A program made the translations under genes and the position numbers. The notes under the pieces are model-generated. The model saw only the letters and a program-made list of their open reading frames with translations. It did not search any database and was not told the DNA's origin. From an uncultured beta proteobacterium (lineage in GTDB: Bacteria > Pseudomonadota > Gammaproteobacteria > Burkholderiales > SG8-39): 64,000 nucleotides of DNA. Location of the stretch: positions 1-64,000 of the forward strand of contig CAIOLO010000126.1 of the NCBI GenBank assembly GCA_903859155.1. Reading direction: 5' to 3'. This document shows, in pieces, positions 33,091 through 42,379 of the stretch. Positions within the stretch are counted from its first letter, which is position 1. Every line of letters begins with the position of its first letter.

Positions 33091-34130
33091 AAAAGGCAAT
33101 CGTCGCATTGCGGCAATCGGCGGCGGCATGCGCCGTCGCACTGTTCGCGGCGGCTGCATGGGGACAGACACCGCTGGCGACCTACGAGGGTCCGGACCGG
33201 ATGCAGCGCATTGTCGCCGAAGCAAAAAAGGAGGGCTCCCTCAGCCTGTATACCTCCTTTGCCGCCACCGACCTGCCGACGCTGATCCCACCGTTCGAGA
33301 AAAAATACGGGATCAAGGTCAATGTATGGCGTGCGAGCACCACCAGCGTATTGCAGCGGACGGTGACCGAAGCCGCGGCAAAGCGCTTCGAAGTGGACGC
33401 CATCCACATCAGCGGCCCGGAGATGGAGGCGCTCAATCGCGAGCAACTGCTGCAAGCGGTGGTGTCACCCAGCTACCGGTTCCTGTTGGCCGGCGCGGTG
33501 CCCAAGCACCATGCCTGGGCGGCAACGCTGCTTACAGTCTTCGTGCAGGCCTACAATACCAATGCGGTGAAAAAGCAGGACCTCCCCAAATCCTTTTCAG
33601 ATCTGCTTGATCCGAAATGGAAGGGCAAACTGGGTATCGAGTCCGAAGACCAGGACTGGTTCGCGACCGTGGTGACCGGCATGGGAGAGGAAAAAGGCCT
33701 GGCGCTGTTCCGCGAGATTGCGCGCCGGAACGCCGTCTCGGTGCGCACCGGGCACACCCTGCTCAATAACATGGTGGTGGCCGGGGAAGTCCCGCTGGCG
33801 CTCACACTGTACAACTACATGCCCGAATCGGCCAAACAAAAGGGCGCGCCGGTGGACTGGTTCACGCTTGACCCGGTGGTGGCGCGCTCGAACGCGATCG
33901 GGGTTGCGCGCCGCGCGCCGCGTCCGCACGCCGCGCTTCTTTTTCACGATTACATGCTCGGAGAGGCGCAGGATCTGCTGGTGCAGATGAACTACGTGCC
34001 GACCAACAGCAACGCCGTTTCGCCGATGAAGAACGTCAACATCAAACTGATCGATCCCAACCTCATGCTCGACCAGCGTGACAAATGGAACAAAGCCTAC
34101 GACAGCGTCTTCGGCAGGCGCGCACCCTGA
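33087..34130 (+). CDS. ABC transporter periplasmic binding protein (paralogue 3)
   Basis: Third periplasmic binding protein of the array, 347 residues, with a GTG start overlapping the cupin stop (GTGA) and AAGGAG six bases upstream. A signal peptide ends near AWG-Q (26). Landmarks: DRMQRIVAEAKKEGSLSLYTS, FEKKYGIKVNVWRAS, DPKWKGKLGIESEDQDWFA and SVRTGHTLL. The three paralogues differ most in the ligand-facing segment after VDV, which suggests related but different substrates. Confidence 0.88.
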   Translation: MKKAIVALRQSAAACAVALFAAAAWGQTPLATYEGPDRMQRIVAEAKKEGSLSLYTSFAATDLPTLIPPFEKKYGIKVNVWRASTTSVLQRTVTEAAAKRFEVDAIHISGPEMEALNREQLLQAVVSPSYRFLLAGAVPKHHAWAATLLTVFVQAYNTNAVKKQDLPKSFSDLLDPKWKGKLGIESEDQDWFATVVTGMGEEKGLALFREIARRNAVSVRTGHTLLNNMVVAGEVPLALTLYNYMPESAKQKGAPVDWFTLDPVVARSNAIGVARRAPRPHAALLFHDYMLGEAQDLLVQMNYVPTNSNAVSPMKNVNIKLIDPNLMLDQRDKWNKAYDSVFGRRAP

Positions 34131-34170
34131 CATGCATCCGCTTCGCACAACGTAAGAAGAGACTAACACC

Positions 34171-35454
34171 ATGATGAGCCAGGAACAAAACGACGCCCTG
34201 ACACGTACCGATCGGGGGACTTTGATGGGTGATCTCTTTCGCCGCTACTGGATACCGGCGCTGCACGACTTTGAGCTGCCGGAACCGGACTGCCCGCCGG
34301 TGCGGGTGAAACTGCTGGGCGAGTCGCTGATAGCCTTTCGCGACAGCGACAACCGCATCGGTCTGATGGACGAATTCTGCGCACACCGGGGAGTGTCACT
34401 CTGGTTTGGACGCAACGAGGAAAGCGGCCTGCGTTGCCCTTATCACGGCTGGAAATTCGACATCACCGGCCAGTGTGTCGACCTGCCCTCCGAAGGCGAG
34501 AACGGCCCGATGCGCAAGCGCACCAAGCTCACCTCCTACCCGTGCATAGAACAAGGCGGCGTCATCTGGACCTACATGGGGGCGCCGGAGCTGAAACCGG
34601 CGCCGCCGGGACTGGAGTGGGCCAATGTGACGGCAGAGCGCCGCTATATCTCCAAGCGTTTCCAGGAGTGCAACTACCTGCAGGCGATGGAGGGAGGTAT
34701 CGATTCCTCGCACGTGACTTTTCTTCACAGCGGTGCGCTCAAGACCGATCCGCTGTTCAAGGGTACCAAGGGAAATCAATACAACGAGCGCGACAAGATG
34801 CCGCACTTCGAGGTGGTGGAATTCGAAGGCGGACTGCTCATCGGTGCGCGCCGCAATGCCGATCATGGCAAGTACTACTGGCGCATTACGCCGTGGATCA
34901 TGCCGTTCTACACCGTCATTCCGCCGCGCGGAAGCTATCCGCTCGGCGCGCACGCATGGGTGCCGATTGATGACCACAACTGCTGGTCCTGGAGCATCAA
35001 CTACCACCCGGCCCGCGCCCTGTCCGCCGACGAGCGCAAGGCGATGGAGGACGGCATGGGGATCCACGTGAAAAACATCCCCGGCACCTTCATTACCTTG
35101 CAGAACAAGAGCAACAACTACATGATGGATCGCGCTGCGCAAAAGGCCGGAACCCAGTATTCCGGCATTGACGGCATAGGCATGCAGGACGCCTCTTTGC
35201 AGGAATCCATGGGGCCGATACAGAATCGCGCCAAGGAAAACCTCTGTCCGACCGATAAAGGCATTGTCATGGCAAGGCGCATGCTGCTGCAGGCCGCCGA
35301 GGCCAATCGCGATGGCAAACCGGTCATCGGTCTGGATCCGCAGGTGCAGCGGGTGCGTTCCTGCTCGATCGAGCTGAACCCCGAGGAGAATTACAAGGAC
35401 GCGGCGCGGCACGGACTGTTTGCGCCGCCGGGTACCAACCCGGTCAGCGTCTGA
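34171..35454 (+). CDS. Rieske non-haem iron aromatic ring-hydroxylating oxygenase
   Basis: Single-component-type oxygenase alpha subunit of 427 residues, like phthalate 4,5-dioxygenase or phenoxybenzoate dioxygenase oxygenases. The Rieske [2Fe-2S] site is CAH...CPYH (Cys70, His72, Cys89, His92). The mononuclear iron site is EGGIDSSHVTFLH (Asp178 bridging; His181 and His186). These enzymes need a reductase of the phthalate-reductase type, and none is in the window. It is the last gene of the array, followed by a good terminator. It probably attacks the imported aromatic acid; the ring substrate is not determinable by eye. Confidence 0.92.
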   Translation: MMSQEQNDALTRTDRGTLMGDLFRRYWIPALHDFELPEPDCPPVRVKLLGESLIAFRDSDNRIGLMDEFCAHRGVSLWFGRNEESGLRCPYHGWKFDITGQCVDLPSEGENGPMRKRTKLTSYPCIEQGGVIWTYMGAPELKPAPPGLEWANVTAERRYISKRFQECNYLQAMEGGIDSSHVTFLHSGALKTDPLFKGTKGNQYNERDKMPHFEVVEFEGGLLIGARRNADHGKYYWRITPWIMPFYTVIPPRGSYPLGAHAWVPIDDHNCWSWSINYHPARALSADERKAMEDGMGIHVKNIPGTFITLQNKSNNYMMDRAAQKAGTQYSGIDGIGMQDASLQESMGPIQNRAKENLCPTDKGIVMARRMLLQAAEANRDGKPVIGLDPQVQRVRSCSIELNPEENYKDAARHGLFAPPGTNPVSV

Positions 35455-35489
35455 TATCCGCGGCCTTCGCCGAAACTTGATGGTGACGC

Positions 35490-35525
35490 CCGGGCAGGAA
35501 CGCCCGGACGGTCATTTTGCCTTTT
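35490..35525 (+). terminator. Intrinsic terminator of the transporter/oxygenase array
   Basis: CCGGGC-AGGAAC-GCCCGG stem-loop (35490-35507), followed by ACGGTCATTTTGCCTTTT. It lies 36 bases after the Rieske stop and marks the end of the array. Confidence 0.65.
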
Positions 35526-35554
35526 CAGCCCACTTTCGTCCCACTCATCAGCCC

Positions 35555-36532
35555 CTATTGCGGTAAAGTAACACCGGTATCCTTGACCAGTTTCTCGTAG
35601 AACGCACGCTCCTCCCTGAGTTGCTGGCCGAATTCCTCGACCGTCCCGCCGGTGGGAACCATGCCCTGGGTCGTCAGGTATCTGGCGACATAATCCTTGT
35701 TTTTCAGCAATCCATTGATGTCGGCGTTCAAGCGCTCAACGATGACCTTGGGCGTACCGGCGGGAGCGAACAGGCCGATCCAAACCCCGGTATCGACCGT
35801 GTAGCCGGACTCCCCCATCGAGCGCACTCCGGGCAGGAACTGAGACGCCCGAATGCCACTGACGGAAATCGCTTTGAGCTTGCCGGACTTGATCATGGGA
35901 ACGGTGCGGCCGGCCGCATTCATCGACAAATCGACCTGTCCGCCGATGACGGCATTCATGGCCGCCTCGCCGCCCTTGAACGGAACGTGGAGAACCTCTA
36001 CGCCGCGTGTCCGCAGCCACTCGAGCGTCATGTGTGCGCCGCTGCCAACACCGATGGTGCTCCAGGTGAGTGCATTGGGCTTGCCTTTGGCGTAGGCAAC
36101 CAGTTCTTCAAACGTATTCACCGGCACCGACGGATGGGCAACGATCAGGCTTTCGATGTCCCCGATCCTGGCAATCCCGATAAAATCCTTGGGAGGATCA
36201 TAGGGCAGCTTCGGATAGGCGATCGGATTGATCGAGACCGTGCCGTTATTGGTGCCGCACAGGGTATAGCCGTCCGGCGCAGCTTTCGCGCACAATTCCG
36301 CGCCAATCACCGCATTGGCGCCGGGCCGATTCTCGATGACGAACGGTTGCCCGTATTTCTGGGAAAGAAATTCCTGAAAGCCGCGAAAGGGAATATCACC
36401 AGGCCCCCCCGGCGGATGGGGCGAAATGATGCGGATGGACTTGGCAGGCCACTGCTGCGCCAATGACGGTGCAACGACAAGCATCCCGGCCAGAAACAGG
36501 CAGGCGCTGCTGATACGCATCAAGTTTTTCAT
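35555..36532 (-). CDS. Bug/TctC-family periplasmic substrate-binding protein
   Basis: Sixth Bug-type binding protein, 325 residues. A signal peptide ends near SLAQQ. Landmarks: IISPHPPGGPGD, IENRPGANAVIG and AAPDGYTLCG. Start 36532 has GGAGGAG upstream; the frame is open to 36592. It converges on the oxygenase array and is divergent from rlmJ. No clear partner is seen. Confidence 0.92.
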   Translation of the reverse strand: MKNLMRISSACLFLAGMLVVAPSLAQQWPAKSIRIISPHPPGGPGDIPFRGFQEFLSQKYGQPFVIENRPGANAVIGAELCAKAAPDGYTLCGTNNGTVSINPIAYPKLPYDPPKDFIGIARIGDIESLIVAHPSVPVNTFEELVAYAKGKPNALTWSTIGVGSGAHMTLEWLRTRGVEVLHVPFKGGEAAMNAVIGGQVDLSMNAAGRTVPMIKSGKLKAISVSGIRASQFLPGVRSMGESGYTVDTGVWIGLFAPAGTPKVIVERLNADINGLLKNKDYVARYLTTQGMVPTGGTVEEFGQQLREERAFYEKLVKDTGVTLPQ

Positions 36533-36664
36533 CTCATCTCCTCCAGTAAATAACCGCCGCGACTTGAACAGAACCCGCGACAGTCCGGCCAATCATAGGG
36601 ACAAGCCAGCTGATAATCAATGCAATCGGCGTACGCATTCCGGTTTGGCGGGTCGCCGGCTGGA

Positions 36665-36670
36665 TATAAT
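36665..36670 (+). promoter_or_regulatory. Possible -10 of the rlmJ-bioB unit
   Basis: Consensus TATAAT, 31 bases before the rlmJ ATG. The best -35 (TTGGCG at 36645) has only a 14-base spacer, so the promoter is uncertain. Confidence 0.3.
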
Positions 36671-36701
36671 CTGCCATCTTTATCGCCATGGATGCGGGCT
36701 G

Positions 36702-37559
36702 ATGTTCAGTTATCGCCACGCGTTTCACGCCGGCAGCCACGCGGATGTCTTCAAACACGCTGTGCTTGTCTATCTTCTGCGCCATTTCGCGCAGAAGGAA
36801 AAGACCTTCTGGTACATCGACACCCACGCCGGCGCCGGCGCCTACGACCTGCGCGGCGACCACGCAAAGAAGAGCGGCGAGTCGAGTACCGGTATTGCAG
36901 CGCTGTGGGGACTGGCGCATCTTCCCGAGGCGCTGCTCGATTACCGCGACCAGGTCAGGCAATTCAATGCCGTGCACGCCAGCGGTGACGCATTGCGCTT
37001 TTATCCGGGCTCGCCGCGCCTGGCGATGCAGGTGCTGCGCCGGCAGGACCGGCTGCGCCTGTTCGAACTCCACAGCACCGACAGCCGTGAACTCATCCGT
37101 TCGCTTGCCGGAGAAGCGCCGCGCACCATTGCCCAGGCCACCGATGGATTCGACGGCATGACCGCGCTGTTGCCGCCGACATCGCGGCGCGGCATGGTGA
37201 TGATCGACCCCTCCTACGAAGACAAAGCGGATTACCCGCGAGTCGTCGCCGCGTTAAGGGGCGGAATCGAGCGCTTTGCAACCGGCACCTACATGGTCTG
37301 GTATCCCCAGGTGCAGCGTCTTGAGGCGCAACAGTTCCCGGCACGCCTCAAACGCCTGCAGGCCAAGGGCTGGCTGCACGCCACGCTGACGGTCAAGGCG
37401 GCCGCCGAGGGCGGCCTGGGGCTGAACGGCAGCGGCATTTTTGTTCTCAATCCGCCCTGGACCCTGTCGCGCATGCTCGCGGAGATATTGCCCGTGTTGG
37501 TAAAACACCTGGGCCAGGATCGGAAGGCAGACTTTACTATGGAGGAATCCAAACGATGA
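36702..37559 (+). CDS. rlmJ: 23S rRNA (adenine(2030)-N6)-methyltransferase RlmJ
   Basis: RlmJ-family methyltransferase of 285 residues, which makes m6A2030 in 23S rRNA. Diagnostic features are the N-terminal [16 protein letters not shown] (4-19), the SAM-binding [13 protein letters not shown] (38-50) and the catalytic motif IV as MIDPSYE (169-172 DPSY). Most RlmJ have DPPY, so Ser171 is a mild variation. Start 36702 is at the family N-terminus; the frame is open far upstream. It overlaps bioB by four bases (ATGA), so the two are translationally coupled. Confidence 0.93.
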   Translation: MFSYRHAFHAGSHADVFKHAVLVYLLRHFAQKEKTFWYIDTHAGAGAYDLRGDHAKKSGESSTGIAALWGLAHLPEALLDYRDQVRQFNAVHASGDALRFYPGSPRLAMQVLRRQDRLRLFELHSTDSRELIRSLAGEAPRTIAQATDGFDGMTALLPPTSRRGMVMIDPSYEDKADYPRVVAALRGGIERFATGTYMVWYPQVQRLEAQQFPARLKRLQAKGWLHATLTVKAAAEGGLGLNGSGIFVLNPPWTLSRMLAEILPVLVKHLGQDRKADFTMEESKR

Positions 37560-38614
37560 GTGCGTCCAACGAGCATCACGACAGCGCGGCCCGCGCAGAA
37601 CCGGTGCACCTGTATAAAGCCGGGACCATCGATCAAGCGGGGGCGCACCGGCACGCCACCCTCGGCGGCGCCTGGACTCAGTCCGGCGTCGAAGCCTTGT
37701 TCAGCCTTTCATTTGCAGATCTGCTGTACCGTTCCCAGGGAGTGCATCGCCAGCATTTCAATGCAAACGAAATCCAGCTCTCCACACTGATTTCGGTCAA
37801 GACTGGCGGTTGTTCGGAGGATTGCGGCTACTGCCCGCAATCCTCCCACCATGCGACTGGTGTTGCCGACGAGCCGGTCATGGCCCTGGACGATGTGCTT
37901 GCTGCGGCCAATCAGGCCAAAGCACGCGGTGCCACGCGCTTCTGCATGGGTGCCGCATGGCGCGGACCCAAGCAGCGCGACCTCGATCCGGTGCTCGACA
38001 TGGTGCGCGGGGTGAAAGCCCTGGGGATGGAAACCTGTGCAACCCTGGGATTGCTGCGTCCCGGGCAGGCCGAACAACTGAAGGCGGCAGGCCTTGATTT
38101 TTATAACCACAACATCGACACCGCTCCCGATTATTACAGCTCCATCGTCGCCACGCGGGAGTTCGAAGACCGGCTCGATACGCTGGCCAAGGTGCGCGGT
38201 GCCGGCGTCAAGGTCTGCTGCGGCGGCATCGTCGGCATGGGCGAATCGCGCGCACAGCGAGCGGCGATGATTGCCACCCTGGCGAATCTCGAACCGCAGC
38301 CCGAATCGGTGCCGATCAACATGCTGGTCAGGGTGGAAGGCACGCCGCTGGCCAATGCCGGTGATTTCGACTGGAGCGAATTCGTGCGCACCATTGCGAG
38401 CGCCCGCATCTGCATGCCGCGAAGCATGGTTCGGCTCTCCGCCGGCCGCACCGAAATGCCCGAGTCGATGCAGGCGCTGTGTCTGCTGGCAGGCGCCAAT
38501 TCCATTTTCTACGGCGAAAAACTCCTCACCACGGACAACCCCGAGGCTGAGCAGGATCGTCTGCTGCTCGACAAGCTCGGTTACGTCCCCTCGGTGGTGG
38601 AGGTCCGCGAATAG
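37556..38614 (+). CDS. bioB: Biotin synthase BioB
   Basis: Radical-SAM enzyme that inserts sulfur into dethiobiotin, 352 residues. The radical-SAM cluster motif is CSEDCGYC (CxxxCxxC). Other family segments include [32 protein letters not shown] and the Arg-bearing RLSAGR of the [2Fe-2S] site. About 35 extra residues precede the usual start. GGAGGA lies nine bases before the ATG, inside rlmJ. The other biotin genes are not in the window; being coupled to an rRNA methyltransferase is an unusual placement. Confidence 0.96.
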   Translation: MSASNEHHDSAARAEPVHLYKAGTIDQAGAHRHATLGGAWTQSGVEALFSLSFADLLYRSQGVHRQHFNANEIQLSTLISVKTGGCSEDCGYCPQSSHHATGVADEPVMALDDVLAAANQAKARGATRFCMGAAWRGPKQRDLDPVLDMVRGVKALGMETCATLGLLRPGQAEQLKAAGLDFYNHNIDTAPDYYSSIVATREFEDRLDTLAKVRGAGVKVCCGGIVGMGESRAQRAAMIATLANLEPQPESVPINMLVRVEGTPLANAGDFDWSEFVRTIASARICMPRSMVRLSAGRTEMPESMQALCLLAGANSIFYGEKLLTTDNPEAEQDRLLLDKLGYVPSVVEVRE

Positions 38615-38679
38615 CATACGGATCCCTCCGGGACGGGCGCTCGTTGCCCCTGGCCTTGCCGCCCTGTTAATCTTGCGGC

Positions 38680-38693
38680 GCACGCATGCGTGC
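38680..38693. promoter_or_regulatory. 14-bp palindrome upstream of guaC
   Basis: Perfect palindrome GCACGCATGCGTGC, 53 bases before the guaC start. Its core ACGCATGCGT is of a size and place that fits an operator, possibly purine-linked. It is not a recognised PurR site. Confidence 0.35.
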
Positions 38694-38746
38694 AACGGGA
38701 GTCATCAATGGCGGACAACGGTAGCGAAAACGCTGGGAGCTGAGCC

Positions 38747-39784
38747 ATGCGCATCGAAGAAGATCTCAAGCTGGATTTCAAGGATGTCCTCATCCGGCCG
38801 AAGCGTTCGACCCTGACCTCGCGCTCCGAAGTCGACATCTCCCGTGAATACTCGTTTCGCAATTCCGGCGGCAAATATCGCGGCATTCCGATCATCGCTG
38901 CCAACATGGACACGGTGGGAACTTACGAGATGGCACAGTCGCTGAGCGCATTGCGCCTGTCCACCGCCTTGCACAAGCATTACGACGAGGCAAGCCTGAT
39001 TGCGTTTTTCAAATCGCAGCCGCCCGACGCCACGGTGTTTTATTCGCTGGGAATAACCGGCGCCGATTATGAAAAATTCCGCCGCGTGAAAAATGCCGCG
39101 GGCGATGCCATTGCCTACCTGTGCGTCGATGTCGCCAACGGCTATACCAAGTCGTTCGTCGATTTCATCCGCAAGGTCCGCGACGCCTATCCGAAAGTAA
39201 CCATGATGGCCGGCAACGTGGTCACCGGCGAGATGACCGAGGAGCTGATTCTTCTGGGCGTCGATATCGTCAAGGTCGGCATCGGTCCGGGTTCGGTGTG
39301 CACCACCCGCAAAGTGGCCGGCGTCGGTTATCCGCAGCTCTCGGCAATCATCGAATGCGGCGACGCGGCGCACGGCCTCGGCGGCCTGATCTGCTCCGAC
39401 GGCGGCTGCTCTTCGCCCGGCGACCTGGCCAAGGCGTTTGGCGGCGGCGCCGATTTCATCATGCTGGGGGGCATGCTGGCAGGACACGACGAGTGCCACG
39501 GTGAGATCGAGGAACACGGGGGGCAGAGCAAGCTGCGCTTCTATGGCATGAGCTCGCGCACTGCCATGGAGAAGTATTCCGGGGGTGTCGCCAACTACCG
39601 CGCCTCCGAAGGCAAGGAGGTGCTGATCGACTACCGCGGGCCCGTTGAAGGCACCGTTCAGGAAATATTAGGCGGCGTTCGCTCGGCCTGCACCTACGTC
39701 GGCGCGCGCCGGCTGAAGGAACTGTCCAAGCGCACCACCTTTATCCGCGTGGCCCGGCAGTTGAACGAGGTATTCGGTGCCTGA
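38747..39784 (+). CDS. guaC: GMP reductase
   Basis: GMP reductase, converting GMP to IMP with NADPH, 345 residues. It aligns by eye with E. coli GuaC over its whole length, from [19 protein letters not shown] to [14 protein letters not shown] near the C-terminus. The catalytic Cys lies in [11 protein letters not shown], and the phosphate-binding loop is SDGGC...GGGADF. There is no CBS insert, which separates it from IMP dehydrogenase. It stands as a single gene after bioB with a palindrome in its leader. Confidence 0.95.
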   Translation: MRIEEDLKLDFKDVLIRPKRSTLTSRSEVDISREYSFRNSGGKYRGIPIIAANMDTVGTYEMAQSLSALRLSTALHKHYDEASLIAFFKSQPPDATVFYSLGITGADYEKFRRVKNAAGDAIAYLCVDVANGYTKSFVDFIRKVRDAYPKVTMMAGNVVTGEMTEELILLGVDIVKVGIGPGSVCTTRKVAGVGYPQLSAIIECGDAAHGLGGLICSDGGCSSPGDLAKAFGGGADFIMLGGMLAGHDECHGEIEEHGGQSKLRFYGMSSRTAMEKYSGGVANYRASEGKEVLIDYRGPVEGTVQEILGGVRSACTYVGARRLKELSKRTTFIRVARQLNEVFGA

Positions 39785-39826
39785 GGCAGGTTGAACAGAT
39801 AGCTTTTTCTCAAGCGCTCGGACAAT

Positions 39827-40126
39827 TCAGCAGCAATCGCACTCAAAATTTTCCGGCACCGCAAGCGCCTCCAGCAGCCAGGCGTAGGGCAGGTCCTCAG
39901 CCGCGATCTCTGCGACGGGCTTGAAAATCTTGAAGTGGTAGCGCCTGCCATCGGCATTCCAGAACGAAATCACCGTCTCCAGCGGAGGACAGCCGGGCAG
40001 GGCGCAGGCCAGTTCCGCGGCGAAAATGGTGCTTCCATCGGGGAGCTTGAAACGCTCGCGCGTCCACGATTTCACCCTTTCGAGGGCGTGCAGGCGGGCG
40101 GGACTGTTTTTGTTCGAGGAAAACAT
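39827..40126 (-). CDS. Conserved-looking small protein with C-terminal Cys tail
   Basis: Protein of 99 residues that I do not recognise. It has a basic N-terminus (about 1-30) and an acidic second half. Cysteines lie at ACALPGCPP and at the very end (FECDCC), giving five Cys that could bind a metal. It has no signal peptide or TM segment. ATG 40126 is chosen; a TTG at 40135 is possible. It is probably transcribed after the LysR gene on the same strand (27-base gap). Confidence 0.6.
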   Translation of the reverse strand: MFSSNKNSPARLHALERVKSWTRERFKLPDGSTIFAAELACALPGCPPLETVISFWNADGRRYHFKIFKPVAEIAAEDLPYAWLLEALAVPENFECDCC

Positions 40127-40153
40127 GGGGCGCAAGACTGGCTTATCTATCCT

Positions 40154-41047
40154 TCATTGCATTATGTTTGCAGGTCTTGCCAATCGCACGACCAGATAAT
40201 CAACAAACACGCGCACTTTGGCCGGCAAAAGCCGTGTCGTTGTCAGGGCGTACACCGGCACTTTCGCCGACGACCATTCCGGTAAAACACGAACCAGTCT
40301 ATGTTCCGCAACGTCGGCGAGACCCCAGCTTTCCGCGGTCAACATTATCCCCATGTCGTTGAGCGCAAACTGGCGCAGCATGCCGACGTTGTTGGCGACA
40401 AATTTTCCGCTTACCGCCAGCGAGTGGCTCTTATGGCCCTTGGCATGACTTAGCGTCCAGGGACTCTCTGTCATGCGCAGGCATTCGTGCCGCAGCAGAT
40501 CCTGGGGATTTTTCGGCACACCCCATTTCTTCAGATAGCCTGGCGACGCAAACAATCCGACCGCCATGTCGGCGACTTGCCTGGCAATGAGGTTTTGATC
40601 CCTCGGCAGTCCCATCCGTATCGCCACGTCAACCGGGTCCGTTGTCAGGTTGGCCTGTGCGGGGCTCAGATCAAGTTCAAAGCGGATGTCCGGATATTGC
40701 ATTGTGAAATCCGCCAGCAACGGTCCGAGGTACAGCACGCTGAAATCCACCGGCACGGACGCGCGTATCAATCCGCTGGGCTTGGCCTGCATGTTCGCGA
40801 GTTGCTGATGTGCCAGTTGCGCCTCTTGAATGATGCGATTGCAGTGCTCGAAATAGAGACGGCCTCCTTCGGTCAACTCCACCCGCCGTGTGGAGCGGTT
40901 GAACAGTCGCAGGCCGACATCCCGCTCCAATTCCGCGATGCGGCGCGATACCGTGGAATTGGGCATATCAAGGACCGCGGCCGCGCGCCGGAAGCTGCTG
41001 GCCCGGGCAACTTCAACGAAGAGCGGCATGTTTTTGAAGATTTCCAT
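40154..41047 (-). CDS. LysR-family transcriptional regulator
   Basis: LysR-type regulator of 297 residues. The N-terminal winged helix covers about 1-60 (FVEVARASSFRRAAAVLDMP, NSTVSRRIAELERDVG, LFNRSTRRVELTEGG). The rest is the effector domain of the CrgA/AaeR-like branch (GLIRASVPVDFS, DVAIRMG). Start 41047 is at the normal family N-terminus. It is divergent from an SDR gene, which is the expected target, with a candidate operator near its own start. Confidence 0.93.
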   Translation of the reverse strand: MEIFKNMPLFVEVARASSFRRAAAVLDMPNSTVSRRIAELERDVGLRLFNRSTRRVELTEGGRLYFEHCNRIIQEAQLAHQQLANMQAKPSGLIRASVPVDFSVLYLGPLLADFTMQYPDIRFELDLSPAQANLTTDPVDVAIRMGLPRDQNLIARQVADMAVGLFASPGYLKKWGVPKNPQDLLRHECLRMTESPWTLSHAKGHKSHSLAVSGKFVANNVGMLRQFALNDMGIMLTAESWGLADVAEHRLVRVLPEWSSAKVPVYALTTTRLLPAKVRVFVDYLVVRLARPANIMQ

Positions 41048-41077
41048 GGCGTTATTATCCCATTTATAGCGCAATCA

Positions 41078-41090
41078 ATTCCAATTGAAT
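41078..41090. promoter_or_regulatory. Candidate LysR box
   Basis: ATTC-N5-GAAT inverted repeat in an AT-rich patch between the divergent LysR and SDR genes, 31 bases before the LysR start. Size and place fit a LysR autoregulatory site. Confidence 0.4.
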
Positions 41091-41281
41091 GTCTTTATCC
41101 CGATCTGGAACAGCGACACAATGCGCAGCTTTAAACCAGACAGGGACTGAAATGGAACACAGCTGCGAGCTAATGTCGGTCGGGACTGCCGTCAAACTTC
41201 GGGCGATTGCCATAACCCCATTTGGCATGCCATCACTCAAACGCAGGTAGGCCGCATCAGATTCCGGGAGGAGCGTGTCGA

Positions 41282-42181
41282 ATGAAAGCTTTCAGTGGCA
41301 CTCGTCGTAAAGATTTGCATTGGCAACGGGCGACATTGGCCCATGACGCCTTCAACGGCAAAACCGTCGCGGTGGTAGGAGGAACGAACGGTATCGGTCG
41401 CGCGCTAGCTATGGCACTGGCGGCGAAAGGCGCGCAGGTCCTGGTGGTGGGGCGAAGCCTCCGCGATCGTGGCGTCGCGGGCCTCCGCTTCATTCAAGCC
41501 GACCTTACTCGGATGAAGGACGCGCGTCGCGTGGCGCAGGAACTACCCGCTGAGTCGCTGGATATTCTGATATTCACCACCGGCATCATGGCCGGCAGGC
41601 AGCGCGCCGAGAGCACGGAGGGCATTGAGTTGGACCTGGCCGTCAGTTATCTGAATCGCTTCGTCATGCTTGGAGAAATGGCGCTACGTCTGGGCAAACA
41701 GCGGGATCAGCCCAAAGCAAAGCCCAGGGTCTTCGTCTGGGGTTTCCCCGGGACGGACCAGAAAGGCAATCCGGATGATTTCAATTCCGAAAAAAGCTAC
41801 AGCCTGATGGCGGCACACTCCAATACGGTGATCGGCAACGAGGCACTGGTCCTCGATGCTGCGGCGCGCTATCCGGCTGTGAATTTTTACGGGATGAACC
41901 CGGGGCTTCTGAAATCCAACATCCGCGCTGGCACGCTGGGGCAGGGTTCCCTGAGCCTGAAGCTGACGGAGATGCTCGTCGGGGCCCTGTTCCCCAGTGT
42001 GGAGCAGTACAGCGAGACAATCCTCCCGCTGTTGGCCTCGCCCGACATTGAAAACCACTCCGGCGCGATGTTCAATCGACACGGTGATCCTATCCATGCC
42101 AGCCATTCTCTTTCCGGGGGAACAATGTTGCAAAAGGTTCTCGAGGCATCGCAGAAACTTTCAAAGAATGCACTGCTTTGA
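41282..42181 (+). CDS. SDR-fold oxidoreductase lacking the YxxxK lysine
   Basis: Short-chain dehydrogenase-like protein of 299 residues. The cofactor motif GGTNGIG (33-39) is good and the fold reads through to NPGLLKSN. The NNAG position is FTTG (98-101). The active-site motif reads YSLMA (173-177), so the catalytic Lys is Ala. It may bind NAD(P)H without classical catalysis, or use a different proton relay. The GGGAGGAG ribosome site fixes the start. It is divergent from the LysR gene. Confidence 0.82.
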   Translation: MKAFSGTRRKDLHWQRATLAHDAFNGKTVAVVGGTNGIGRALAMALAAKGAQVLVVGRSLRDRGVAGLRFIQADLTRMKDARRVAQELPAESLDILIFTTGIMAGRQRAESTEGIELDLAVSYLNRFVMLGEMALRLGKQRDQPKAKPRVFVWGFPGTDQKGNPDDFNSEKSYSLMAAHSNTVIGNEALVLDAAARYPAVNFYGMNPGLLKSNIRAGTLGQGSLSLKLTEMLVGALFPSVEQYSETILPLLASPDIENHSGAMFNRHGDPIHASHSLSGGTMLQKVLEASQKLSKNALL

Positions 42182-42213
42182 TCTCGCGGCAGCACCGCCC
42201 CATTCGGAGCGGT

Positions 42214-42228
42214 GGCCATGAAATGGCC
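42214..42228 (+). terminator. Short hairpin after the SDR gene
   Basis: GGCCAT-GAA-ATGGCC, a 6-bp stem, 33 bases after the SDR stop. There is no T-run; a weak candidate. Confidence 0.3.
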
Positions 42229-42344
42229 GGCCCCTGAGCTCGAGTGAAACTTTTCGTGAAGCGAGCGATTGCCGCACCCTATACGCCGCAGGGTACCAAG
42301 GGGCTTCCCAGGGAACCGCTGTTGGCAGGTAGAACGCATTCATG

Positions 42345-42362
42345 GTACGCTATGACGTACGT
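42345..42362. promoter_or_regulatory. YefM-type operator (paired GTAC cores)
   Basis: Two GTAC cores (42345-42348 and 42357-42360) lie 12 bp apart centre to centre, the second inside the palindrome ACGTACGT. The E. coli yefM-yoeB operator has two TGTACA-core palindromes with the same 12-bp spacing. It lies 17 bases before the antitoxin start, where autorepression is expected. Confidence 0.55.
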
Positions 42363-42379
42363 TTAAATGGAATCCGGTC

